DNA of 64,000 bases from Loxodes magnus (lineage: Eukaryota; Ciliophora; Karyorelictea; Loxodida; Loxodidae), in assembly GCA_946699065.1 (NCBI GenBank), contig CAMPDV010000063.1, positions 292,501-356,500 of the forward strand. The letters run 5' to 3'. Under the pieces are notes generated by a model. The model searched no databases and was not told the origin of the DNA. It saw only the letters and a list, made by a program, of their open reading frames with translations. The first letter of the stretch is position 1, and each line of letters opens with the position of its first letter. The position numbers were made by a program, and so were the translations under genes. This document shows positions 51,306 through 62,520 of this stretch, piece by piece.

Positions 51306-52548
51306 AAACTAAAATTTATTTTTACAACTTTCTAAAAAATTATTTTTGAACTTTTATTTTTTTTCTTAGTACATCTTAACGTTTTTAAAGGATAGGCATT
51401 TGTTCTTTTAAACTAAATTTTTTTATTTTTAAATCCTTATAAAATTGGATTTTAAGTGCTTTGCAAATTAATATTTTTAATATATTGAATTATTTTATTA
51501 TAAATATTAAATTTTTAAAAATATTAAAATAAAATTTTTCAGATGGGATATCTAATATTTCTAATAAATTTCGTAGAAATTTTTTGTAATATTTATTAAA
51601 AATTCTAAACAAATTTTATAAAATAACATATTAATTTCATAATAAAATTTTTGATAAAAATGAAAAATTTATAAATTAAATGATATAATTTTCTTAAATA
51701 AAAATAGAAAAATTATATAAATTTTATAAATTTTTTACTTAACTAAATTAATTTTATATCCATATATTATTTATTTTATTACCATAAAAATAATAAAAAA
51801 TAATAAAATAATATAAATGATATATTTTGAACTATTTATATACTTTTGAGAGAGAGATAGTCAGATTATATCGTTTTAGCCCTTTTTGCTGATAATTGAA
51901 ATATAGTTTTTTTAAGAATATCTAATATGAGTAAAAAGATCTGATAAAATTAATATTGAGTATTCTTTTTACTTTTACTTTTTATATTTTGAATTTTATA
52001 ATGTTTTAAATTTTTTAATTCTTTTTAAGTGTCTTTTAACTTTTAAATTTCATTTAATATCTATTCTACTTTTTTTCGTATTCTTTTTATTAATTTTATC
52101 TTTTTTCTAATTTTATTTTTTTATACTATTTATCTCTTCTTTCTAATTTTGGTGCTTTTTTATGTTTTGAAAGTTTTATTGCCTTATTATTTTTTATTTG
52201 TTTCTTTCTTTTTATTAATTTTTTTATAAATAAAACTTTTTATAACTTTCTTTTTTTGTTTTATAACTATTTGTTAGATTTATTTAAAAACATGGGTATA
52301 TCTAAATATTATAAATTAGGTAAATTTTATTTAATTTTAATTTTTTTATATTTTATGAGCAAACAAAATTTTTTAAATCTAATAAGGATTTAATCAATAT
52401 AAGATTTTAGCTTTCAGCTGTCGTATAAAGATAGATATAGTATATTTTTACAAAAATTATAAAAATATTTAATTCTATCCAAATTTTTAAAAGGTAACTA
52501 TCCATTTATTTTTAAATATTAAAGATATTTATCATTATATATATAAAA
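51306..52548. other. AT-rich spacer in the retroposon cluster
   Basis: Long A/T runs, T-rich around 51.9-52.3 kb. No gene recognised. Confidence 0.5.
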
Positions 52549-52972
52549 TGGATGTCGGCCGCGTCAACCAAACTAGTAGGTAATCTGGTGCAGTTTATAC
52601 TGCATTGCGAGTAATCTCACATTAGATGCCACCACGGGGAAGGGTGGATAAGCTCTGTTGAGACATGCCTAACTTACCCCGAGGGTTCTCTCTAGCAGTA
52701 TGAAAGTTTGACTGACGGGCCTTCTAATTACCGACTTAATAACTATCTCTTATTTGGACCTTATTCAAGAAGACTGAAGCATTTGACTCAAGATTTTAGA
52801 ATAATTTTTAAAAAGCAAATTAACCATTTGGAGAAGCTGACATGACTCATTAGGCTTCTAGAATTTTAACAAAAAACATGAGAACATTTTTCTTAATATT
52901 AAATGTTAATATTGAAAGAGCTGCGCGCCAATGAGGTGCTACGCGCTCTAAAATAATGTATTTATTTATTAT
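52549..52972 (+). mobile_element. SINE-like retroposon with a GC-rich head of a second type
   Basis: The first 190 bases (52549-52740) are strikingly GC-rich for this window and begin GGATGTCGGCCGCGTCAACC. They contain small inverted repeats, such as GCAGTTTATACTGC, and could fold into a structured RNA. No rRNA, snRNA, tRNA or ribozyme could be matched by eye. A less GC-rich body follows, then the same 3' hairpin as the other retroposons (52917-52949), here with loop-proximal bases CGCC/GGTG instead of CACC/GTG, and a TTTA-type tail. It is thus a different head on a shared 3' end. Only one copy is in the window. Confidence 0.6.
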
Positions 52973-53366
52973 GATTTTTTTTTAAGTTCAAAGTGATTTG
53001 ATTTTAAAATATAATTAAATTTTCAAAGAAATTTAAAAATTTTTTATTAAAAAAATTTTATTTTACATAGTTTACAATTTAAAAAATTGTATAACTTAAA
53101 TAAATAAAGAAAAAATTTTAATTTAATTTTACTTAAAAAAAAAATTTGAATACATTTTTAAGAAGTTTAATATATTTCTTAAAACTGGAAATTATTTTAA
53201 AATTTATGTAGCTTTTGGATTTTTTAACCTTAAGTAAAAATATTTTTATTTTTCAATTCAAAAAAGTGAAATATAAATATTTCTTCTATATAGGGTATTT
53301 ATTACGAAATTATAAAATAAATATTTTTGCATTATAATAAATTGTTGAATTATTATATAATATTTT

Positions 53367-53872
53367 AAAACCGCCATAGTTGTTCGAAGATGAACAGCAA
53401 GGTCGTCTTCATCAGAGGTTGGGGAAGTTAAGTACCCATAATCGACTTTATGTCTTCCTCTGCTTTGGTTTGGCCTCGAGACATAAGATTCTTAGACCTT
53501 CGGCGCTGGCTTCGTTTATTTTTAATTCTGGAACTAAAAAGAAATAATATTGCGAGCTTCATCAGAGGTGGGGAATTTAAGTACCCATAATTGACACATG
53601 TCGTCCTCTGCTTTGGTGATGCAATGAGACACAATCCTGCCATGTCCTTGGACCTCCAGCAAGTATTAAAGATTACGAGTATTCTAAAATTATATCAGTA
53701 TTGAATATTTTTATCAGTACTGAATAATTATACCAGTATTGAACAAGGTTTATCAGTATCTGATAATTTTATCAGTAACAAACATTCTTGTCAGTATGAA
53801 ACATTTTTTTTAAAGAGCTGCGCATCAACGAGAGTGCTACGCGCTCTAGAATCAAATTTATTTATTTATTAT
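53367..53872 (+). mobile_element. SINE-like retroposon, copy B (two-unit head)
   Basis: Head AAAACCGCCATAG, then two tandem diverged copies of a unit of roughly 150 bases: the first has GAAGTTAAGTACCCATAATC and GGTTTGGCCTCGAGAC, the second GAATTTAAGTACCCATAATT and GGTGATGCAATGAGAC. The ATCAGTAYTGAA repeats, the hairpin at 53814-53847 and a TTTATTTATT tail follow. Very similar to copy C at 63.3 kb along its length. Small open frames inside it are incidental. Confidence 0.8.
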
Positions 53873-55314
53873 AGATAAATGATTTAAAAGTAATTGATTT
53901 ATGAAATTATAGTTATTTATTTTTCATTTTTATTTTTTTAGAAAATACTTAGTTTACTAAGTATTTTAGTTTTATATAGTGCCAATTAGAATAATTTTAT
54001 ATACAAGTAAACTATTTTATTTTAATGAAAAATATTTAGATATATTTTCTAAATATATTTATATCTTTGAATCATTTCAGATTTACAAGTTTAAAATATT
54101 TCCTTATATGAGATGTTATAATTTCCTTCGTTAAAAGAATTTTATATTTTAGAGATTATAATATTTTAAGATGCTAATATAATGGTATTTTTCTTTAAAA
54201 AAGGAGAAATAAAATATTTTCTTAATCTATTGCTAAAGCAAATAATGTTTTATTATAAATTTATGAATTTAGTTTTTTTTATATAAATAGAATATTTATA
54301 TATGATATCATTTATTTCCATGGTTCCATACTCAACATATAGTAATAAAATAAAAATTATATAAAATAAGCAAGAATAATTAAGATTTATTGTTTATCGA
54401 TATTTTCATACTTTAAATTAATAAAAATTTTTAAAGGAAAAATTTTCCCTCTAAATTAACCAGAGTTATTTAGATCATCTATAAAATAAAAGGGATTACT
54501 TTAAAGATTTAATTTATTTTTTAATTTTTTTAATTTGAAGTATACTCAAATTAATTTCTAAAATTTGAAATCATAAAGGTCTTTTGCACGCAAAATAATA
54601 ACTATATAAGTAATCCTTTAAAAATCAAAAGGATTAATAAATTTCCTTTATACTAATTTTTTTTAATTCAAATTTTTTAGCTTCGAAGTAAAAACAATAA
54701 TTTAAGGATGAAAAAAGTTTATGATAGTCTGATATGAATTCAAAAAAATTAATAAGATGCATGATCTTCAAAAATTAGTTTTAGATTTTAATCTTAGCTT
54801 CAAAATTTTTAACAATTTTTGCATAAAGAGTATATTTTTAAATAAAAACAGCGAAAAAGTCGTTAAAATAAATATAAATAAAGTTATAATTATATGTAAA
54901 TAAAAAAATATAAATGATTAAGATTATGATATTAATTTTTATTAATTAGCTGTATTTAAATATTTTTTAATGCTATATAAATAAAATTTTAATAAGCTGT
55001 ATAATTAAAATAATGTATTTTTAGAGGGAAATCCTTTCTTTATTCATCTCTTTTATTTTTATATTGAATTTTTAAATTGAAATAAAATAATGATTTTTTT
55101 AAGAGGATAACTAACAATTTTCAGATACTAACACTTTTTTTAAATTTGAGTAAATCAGGTGAGAAGGTAAGAAAAAAGTTAGAACTTTATTCTAAAGATA
55201 CTTTAAAATTATAATTTCTCATATGATTAATTTTCTATTTATTCATTTAGTTATTAAATTGTTAAATTGTTAAAATTATTTTTGTTTTCATTAGTAGAAC
55301 CAGATTGAATAAAA
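53873..55314. other. AT-rich stretch
   Basis: No gene or repeat beyond the SINE tail could be supported. Confidence 0.5.
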
Positions 55315-55895
55315 ATGGATCAAGAGGGTAAGCTATTGGAAGATAAAAATACGTTAAAAGTAAAAGAGAGATTAAGAAATAAAAAAAAGATTAACTAAAA
55401 ATGGGGAATGATTGCTAAAGATTCCAGACCTCCATATCTCTCTTAAAATGATTTAATAAGGAAATGTAAAAGTATTCAAATAATTGAGAATGAGTAAAAA
55501 AGTTCTGTTCCTATACTTAGATTAAATAATAATCCACTATTAAATAGAAGGAAATTATCAAGTCAATCCTAGTATTTCGATCAAAGTTTATCTTAATTAG
55601 AACTCAAGTTTTGTAATTCTTATTAGACGATTTAAAAAGAAATGGATAGCATTAATTTTTCGCAGCCAGGATCCCCAATTTAACTCAGGCAAAGTAAATA
55701 CGTTACTTAAATTACAGGAGATACATTTTCTTACTAAAGAAAAGCTTAAGAAAAATTAGAAAAATAAGATAAAAAATTTTTTATACTTATAATCTCTATA
55801 AAAATGTTTCAAGCGTGTTACTTGCCTGTCTTTTCATAATTATGGGAATAATATTTTACAGGATTTAGAGTGTTTATTTCTCAGCTAAGAATTGA
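55315..55895 (+). CDS. Tail-anchored membrane protein, six-member family, copy 5, with a frame change
   Basis: It starts MDQEGKLLEDKN. The family block reads NEQKSSVPILRLNNNPLLNRRKLSSQ at about residues 53-78, split over GAG..AGG codons in the same order as in the other copies, and SKYVTQITGD corresponds to SKYIVEIT of copy 1. The C-terminal part (YTYNLYKNVSS, one hydrophobic helix, then YRIQSVYFSAKN and TGA at 55893-55895) lies in another frame. The locus is 581 bases long, one short of a multiple of three. The shift lies in an A6/T6 run near 55.77 kb and is equivalent to one missing base, so a sequencing or assembly error is as likely as a true mutation. Otherwise the gene looks intact and has no internal TGA in either part. 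Confidence 0.7.
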
Positions 55896-57087
55896 TTAAA
55901 TAACTATACTTTTATTTATAGTTAAATTCTTAATTTAACTTGAGTTTCTTGTTTAAAAATTAAAATGCTTCTACCTTTTAATCCAAAAATTATAATAATC
56001 TCATAAAGTTTAATCCTAAGATATTTATAATACTATTATGATTAAGCGAGATATTTAAGCTGAGTGTTAAATTTTAATATTTCAAAAGCATAGCTTTCTA
56101 ATATAAATTTATTATTCATTTTTTATGCTAAAAAATTTTAATTTAAAGTAAACTTTTACTATCTAATAAATATTAAATTTTACAAATTTAATAATACTCA
56201 TTTAAATGGAAGGAAATATTAAAACTTAAGATCATCATAGATAAATCTAATTGTTGCGTACATAAATATTTATAAGATAAATTTAACAAGAGAATAGATT
56301 TTCCTACTTTTAACAAACAATTTTATCAAGAAAATAATTTAATCATTCTTAAGAACTTCTAAAATTTTGAATACTTCATAAATATACGCAGTCATAATCA
56401 AAAAAGATTTATAAATTATAAGAAAAAAAATCATAATAGTTACATATATTTAATTTAAAAAATAATTTAGATCAAACTACAATTAATTTAATTTTTTAAA
56501 TATAACAATGAATATTTTAACTTATTGTTTTATATTTATTAAATTCTTTATTAAAGATTTTTAATTTATTTATCTAAAGCATTATTATAATTAAGAATTT
56601 TATTCAAAAATAAATTCTAGCCCTTTAAAATGATTTTATATAATTTAATCATAAATATTGTAATATTATAATATAATGTTTTCATAAATATCATATCATT
56701 AAATATATCTTTGTATAATTTAAGTGATTTCTTAAAAAAGCTTAAAAATCAAGAAATAAATTAAATAAAGTATTGTATTTTAATGCTTGCTAATATTTCA
56801 TAATCTTAAATTAAGCATAAATGAATGCATTTTTAATTTCTCTGATACTAAAAGTTTTTAATTATTATTGTTAAACTTCTTCATTATCTTGAATTTAAAA
56901 ATAATTAATTATAAAATTATTTTATTAATTTTGGAATATTTTATTTAAGTAGACGAAAAATTAGAAATTTTTAAATATCATAAGTATATTAAATTTTAAT
57001 TTCATTAAAAATAAGCTAATTTTATATTAAATTTAATTATTTAGATGCTTTTTTTATCACTTTTTTATATTTTAAAATTAAATTTTT
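55896..57087. other. AT-rich stretch
   Basis: No supported feature. It separates copy 5 from the uncertain 3' end of the zinc-knuckle gene. Confidence 0.45.
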
Positions 57088-58998
57088 TCATAAATTTTTT
57101 GAATAGAATCTTATCAAATGAATTTATTTATATTATCTGAAACGAAGATTTGCAAATTAAATATAAAAGCTTTATTTTTTTAATTTAACAGAAAAATTTA
57201 AAATTATGTGCTAAAGTCTCTTATAAAAATACTATGCTTGATAAATTCTCTATATAAAAATAAGGATTTTTTAGTAAATTTATTTTAAATAAAATTCATA
57301 TGATTTTTGGTTTAAAGCTATTTTATAAACTAAAGGGAATATAAATTTTTTACGCTATTATGAAGTTATTTAAAAAAAATTTCTTAAATTCTATAAATTT
57401 AAATTTATCTAAAGTATATAGCATTAAAATTTAATCTACCTCTATAAAGTAAAATATTCCTTGTTATCCATTTATTCTTTAAATAATTTCCTATTATAGT
57501 CCTTATTTTTCTTGAATTTATTTTTAGCTACTTGAACTAAGAAAAATAAAATAAAAAAAATTAAGGGATTTAGTTAGAAAATTTGTCGATTTCATTCCAT
57601 TAATGATTGTATTTCATTTATTGTCTCTTCTATAGATAGAAATTAAAGAATTAGTTCTTTGCCCATTTTTTCTAATATCTATTCTAAGTTTTCTAATTTT
57701 TATTGTAGATTTAATATTTTCTAATGCACTAGTTATGAAAAAGATTCCTGAGATTATTGTGATTTATCTAATTAAAGGGATTATTCTATTAAATTAGATT
57801 AGATTATTATTCTAATTTTTTTAGGTTTTATTCATTAAGAGAGGTCTGCTATAATTTAGGTTCTGCTTTATTATATTTAAATGAATTTATCTTGCTCTAA
57901 AAATAGGATTAATATATCTTTGAAATAAAATTAAAAAATGAGAATAATTTAAAAGAAATAAAATTTTAAAAATCTATAAAATAAAATATACGAAATTATC
58001 GAACTATTGAAAAGAAAATTTATTATTAGCAGCACTTTAATAAATTTTTTCCTTTTTTCATTAATAAAAATCTGGGCTAAATTATTAACGATTAAAATTA
58101 AGTTTTGCAATCTTGGTGGAATTTCATCTCTTCCTGCTGAGTACCGAATCTTCAGGATTAAATAAAAAGCAAATGTTCGCTCTTTTCTCTCACTTGGTCT
58201 TATCATCTCCAGTTTTATCTTCCATTCAGTTCTGATTTTTTCTTAGATTTTTCCAAGCTCATTCATATAAAGTCTTTCTATGATTCTTCTCTGATACAGT
58301 TGATTCTTTTTCCTTTGTTGAGCTTGCTATTTTCTTTGCTTTATCCAGTATTGATTATTGAAACTTAGGAATTTCGTGCATCTCCTTCATAAATGTTCTC
58401 CTGAATTGCAATAATAACATCTTTTCTGAATTTTTTTGATTTCCTTGTATCTTCCTTTTCAATCACCATTAAATCACTTCTATACTCATTTTACTCTATT
58501 TGTCGCTGCAATTTCACTTCTACTTTTTCAAGTCTACTGTCCAGTTCAGTTCAGTCTACTTCTGTAGCTAATTTTAGGATTAGTTATTCTGATTTTGTGA
58601 TATGTTCCAAAAGGTACTTAGCTTTTTTCTTATGATATGAGTTTAGATTCTATTTTTTCTGCTAGATTAATTTGTTGCATTATCTTCTCATTGTCCTTCT
58701 TTAGCTTTTTGATCTCTTTTTTTAGGTTTAGTATCACTTTGATGAGCTGTTCTATGTTCATCAGGCCATAATGATTGAATTCTGAGATCTCCTGGTGTAA
58801 AGCAGATTTTTTCTGCTTTCTGAGCTTCTCCTGATAAGTTGGGATGTTTATTATGGTTGGCTTTCTTAGATTATCTTTTGTTCTTATTGGACCTGTGCTC
58901 AGGATTATTAAGAAAAAAATAAGAATTAAGTAAAAGAAGACTGACTGAGAGTGGCTTCTGGTTTCCTTTCCTTCTTGGAGGTGATTTGAAACCTTCAT
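57088..58998 (-). CDS. Coiled-coil protein with a CCHC zinc knuckle and several UGA-Trp codons
   Basis: The first 122 codons are open in the standard code: MKVSNHLQEG, a hydrophobic helix at about 21-37 (FYLILIFFLIIL), then a Lys/Glu coiled coil to about 120. The same frame continues through several TGAs to a perfect CCHC knuckle, C194-x2-C197-x4-H202-x4-C207 (58378-58419), in which residue 204 is TGA (HLWRRC). A basic region follows (RTEWKIKLEMIRPSERKERTF), then further downstream a second Leu/Glu-rich coiled coil (LENLEQILEKMGKEL, about 437-470). The 3' end is uncertain: stops may be the TGA at 57834-57832 (388 residues), 57594-57592 (468) or 57090-57088 (636, used here). A nucleic-acid-binding, possibly membrane-linked protein is the simplest reading; a domesticated gag-like origin cannot be excluded. 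Function unknown. Confidence 0.6.
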
Positions 58999-59083
58999 AT
59001 TTTTTCTCTGGGTTAAAATTTAAAATTCTTCGAGTTTATTAAAAAATCAATATTTAAACTTTCAAAAGAAATATTATTAAATA

Positions 59084-59155
59084 GGCTGCTCGGTCTAGTG
59101 GTATGATTCTCGCTTTGGATGCAAGAAGTCACAGGTTCAATTCCCGTAGCATCCC
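59084..59155 (+). pseudogene. Degenerate tRNA-Pro (anticodon UGG)
   Basis: A 72-base relative of the four intact tRNA-Pro genes, but with substitutions that break pairing in three stems: the acceptor 3' side AGCATCC against GGCTGCT, the anticodon stem CTCGC/GCAAG, and the T stem ACAGG/CCCGT. The loop keeps the TGG anticodon and a T run follows. About 85 bases upstream of, and divergent from, the zinc-knuckle gene start. Probably a decaying gene copy; a functional variant cannot be strictly excluded. Confidence 0.85.
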
Positions 59156-60884
59156 TTTTTTAGAAAAGTATAAAAATAAATTAAATAGATGATATTTTTT
59201 ACTTGTTCAATTTTCAAATTATAGAATTTATTTAAACTTTTTTCTACGATAAAAGCTTTAGTAAAATTAATTGTTTTTAAGAATGAAAAAAAAATTAAAA
59301 ATCAACCATTATCATTTAAACTTAGTCATTCATAATAAATTAAAAAAAATTCATTTTTAAAATGATTTTTTGAGTATATCTAATAAATTGTAGGCATTTA
59401 AATGATGTATTCATAAACTATCATAGAAAATAATTTATTTTTATCTATATTTTAATTTTAAGAAAGCTAAACGTTTTTTTATTTTTTATTATTTATTTTC
59501 AATAATTTTATATGAAAAATTTTATAAAAAAAAACTGAATAAATTTATTAATGCTTATTACTCGAAAATTTTATTAATAACTTTTTAGTGGAAACCAACT
59601 TCTAGGATTATGCAGGATGGTATTTTATTGGTTATGAACGGATAGGAGATTCTCATCTTTAAGTTAGTTAATTACAAGAAAATAAGTATATATAAATTCT
59701 TTAAATCTAAAACTTTAATATTCTTAAATTTTCATATATAGAACTAACTTAATATAGTTCTACTTTTATTTATCTATTAATTTAACTTTATTTATAAAAA
59801 TCTATAATTTCTCTAAATTTTAATTTATCTTAGAATTATTTTTAGCTTAGTTTAAAACTTTTTTATTTATTTTAAATATATGTGCAAAATATTTAAAAGA
59901 ATATTTAATGTATTTTACAAAAAAAAATTTAAAATTTTAGGTAAAAATATATTTAAAATTTTTAAAAATTTGAAAAAGATAGAGACAAAATTAATTAAAT
60001 ATTTCATATGTGGAAGTTAGAATATTTTCTATTAAGGTAATTTTCTTATAAAAATAGAATAATTTCATACTTAATTTATTAAATTTATCTTTCCTCAATT
60101 AAAATTTAAGATAATTTCATAGCAATTTTATTTAATTTTCTATTAACTCCCATTTTGATATATCATTCGGAGTTATATCAGTAAATACTCTTTTAAGTTT
60201 TCCAGCGTAGCTATAAATTATTTTAAATCATTTGGCTACTTATTATACTAATTACGCTTTATTAAGTTTCTATCAGCATATTTATAGCAATTAATGCTTT
60301 TTATTTTATGCTTTAAAATATTCCTACAATTCAGCATCATTTTTATTTAATTTAGGAAGCTTTCTTCTACCTCTTATTTAATTAAAAAAGATTATAAAAT
60401 TCTTTTAAGGGGGTATATATCATTAATTTAAAGTTATAAATAAAGTTAAGCAGACTAAGAGATAGAATATTAAAAATAATATTTCTTTAATTAATAAAAA
60501 GAATGAGGCCATAATTATTTTTAAATGAAGGAAGATTTCTTATCTTTCAATCTAACTAATGCATAAAAGGAAATTAACATTAATATACTTTTTATTTATC
60601 TAAATCGCTTTTGTATATTCATGTATTTTACCTTTTTTATTTAGTTAATTAATATCCTTATTTTTTATCTTTACTTAAATCAAAGTCCAACTTTCTATAA
60701 TTTTTCCTTTTTCTTAAAATTTTTATTTAATTAAAGCAGAAACGAAAAATTAAAAATCTGTTTAGATATAAAAATTAAAATGATGAAGAAATATAAAAAT
60801 ATTCAAAAATGAAATTAAATAGAAAAATAATTTATTTAAATAGGGGAAATGACAGTACTTCTAATTCATTTGAATGATAATAAA
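59156..60884. other. AT-rich stretch
   Basis: No gene, RNA or repeat supported; T-rich and A-rich runs only. Confidence 0.5.
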
Positions 60885-61613
60885 ATGGATTCATAAAACA
60901 CACATGCTTGAAAATAGAATCCATAAAAAAAATCTTCAATACTTGAGTTAGATAAGGAGACCCAAAAAGATAGTTATTAATTTGAGCATAGTGAGAGTTC
61001 AGATTTTGAATTTATTTCAAAATTAGATCGAAAACAAGAAATAGCTTAATTAATTGACAGCGAAAGAAAGTAATTCATTCCGTTGTTAAATCTGAAGAGA
61101 AATTCCATTCTTTAAAGAAGAGAATTTCATATTGAATAGTAATAGGATTCTTCTTTTAATGCTGATAACTAAATTAAATAATGCAAATCATATCAAATCT
61201 TTGGTAGCAATTTAAAATTTTATCCAGATTTTAATAGTAGCTCACCATTCTAAAATAAAAGTAAATACGTATAAGAAATTGTTGAAAATCAAAAATCCGA
61301 AAAAAAATAAATTCCATAATAAAAAATAGTAAAATTAAAAAAGACGGAATCTAGAAGCTTAAGCACCAACTTTATATATAAAATAAGAGCAAACGAAAAA
61401 ATAGCTAGTTTTATCATATTATTAGGAATCGTTATTTATAGGTTAGTAATATACTTTCTTCTAAAAAACAATTAAAGAATAAACATTTTAAATGATAGTA
61501 AACTTTTAATAATTATTATATATTTGCTATTTACTTTAAAATAAAATAATTCATCAATTTCTTTTAATTTTATTTTAAACACAATGAAGCTTTATAATAA
61601 AATGAAGATTTGA
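60885..61613 (+). CDS. Tail-anchored membrane protein, six-member family, copy 6
   Basis: 242 residues to the first in-frame TGA after the membrane helix. The family block is clear: DSERKQFIPLLNLKRNSILQRRE (about 65-87). SKYVQEIVE aligns with SKYIVEIT of copy 1, and the C-terminal FIYKIRANEKIASF with the IYK..TNE signature. One membrane helix follows (IILLGIVIYRLVIYFL). Unlike its relatives, the frame continues about 45 residues past the helix (KNNQRINILNDSKLL...), so either an upstream mutation removed the usual stop or the C-terminus was extended. One internal TGA at codon 9 (60909-60911, THAWKQN) is read as Trp. If the TGA is a stop, the next usable ATG is far downstream. Confidence 0.72.
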
Positions 61614-61829
61614 GAAAATCTAGCCCATTACTATATTTAAAAAAAATAGAAATCGGATATAGACATCAATTATTAAATGAATTTCTATATTTCATATTAG
61701 TTAAAAGCTAAAATGATAAAGTGCTTACTCAATTTAAATATGAAAAATAATTTTAATTAGATAAAATAACTTCGTAAAAGAAAAAAAATCTAATATCAAT
61801 AATTATTATTATGAATAACAGTATTTAGC

Positions 61830-62520
61830 TATTAGATTCATCATTTCTTTAAGGTTTATTAGTTTTGCAAGTTTATATTTCCAATTTTTTGTCTAGATCA
61901 TCTTCTATAAATAAATATCTACCTACGCTGCGTTATCCTTTTTTAATTACTGGTATCTTGCTTCATTCGAGTTCAATTCCAATCATTTGTTGGTTTCTTC
62001 TTTATTGCGAAAATGATATATCCATCAATATTTCATACTCTTAATTTTTTTTTCTTCTATATATCAGACTTCTAGAGTTCAGAATAATTTACTTATTGAT
62101 TATCATATCTTAGAACTTTATAGTTCTTACTTTTATTAGAATCTTCATCATTCTCTTAAAATGTGTCCAATTTCTCACAATACCAGCATTGCTTTTTTCT
62201 TTTTAGTAAAGGAATTTATGCTGGCTGAGTATAGACTCCTCGTCAGAGGTATAATTTGACGTTACTTTTTTAAGAAATAAACTTTCGGAAAAATCAGTTA
62301 GTTAGTTGATTTGATGTATACCTGTTCAATGCTGAAGTTAGCGCCTCTATTTTTTTTTTATTTTGTTCTAAGGTTGATGTTAGATCTTCTCTTCAACCTC
62401 TTGCTATTGTCGATAAAATTTACCGTTTTAATTTTACATATATCGTAGTTCTTGGAGGTTGATTTAATGGTTTCTTCTTAAATGAAATTTATTCTTTTTC
62501 TATGATATTTAGGGAATGAG
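61830..62520 (-). mobile_element. Retroelement fragment related to the zinc-knuckle element at 50.3 kb
   Basis: On the minus strand it encodes a knuckle-like CWYCEKLDTF and then KNYKVLRYDNQQVNY...IQKKKKLRVW and KKKPTNDWNWTRMKQDT. This corresponds in order to KNLKALTYGDPQTNY...IQKKIYTW and KKKFEYDWNRTRLKQDT of the element at 50.3-51.3 kb. The knuckle has lost part of its consensus. No terminal hairpin or tail was seen at either edge, so this is an internal fragment. It looks old and broken relative to its partner. Edges are approximate. Confidence 0.5.

Noticed and set aside
52549-52740. Group I intron, rRNA fragment or tRNA-derived head
   Set aside because: None of the conserved core segments I know from these RNAs could be found by eye.
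53428-53643. Small standard-code frame on the minus strand of SINE copy B (and a similar one at 63468-63671 in copy C)
   Set aside because: They lie within non-coding SINE bodies and use opposite strands in the two copies.
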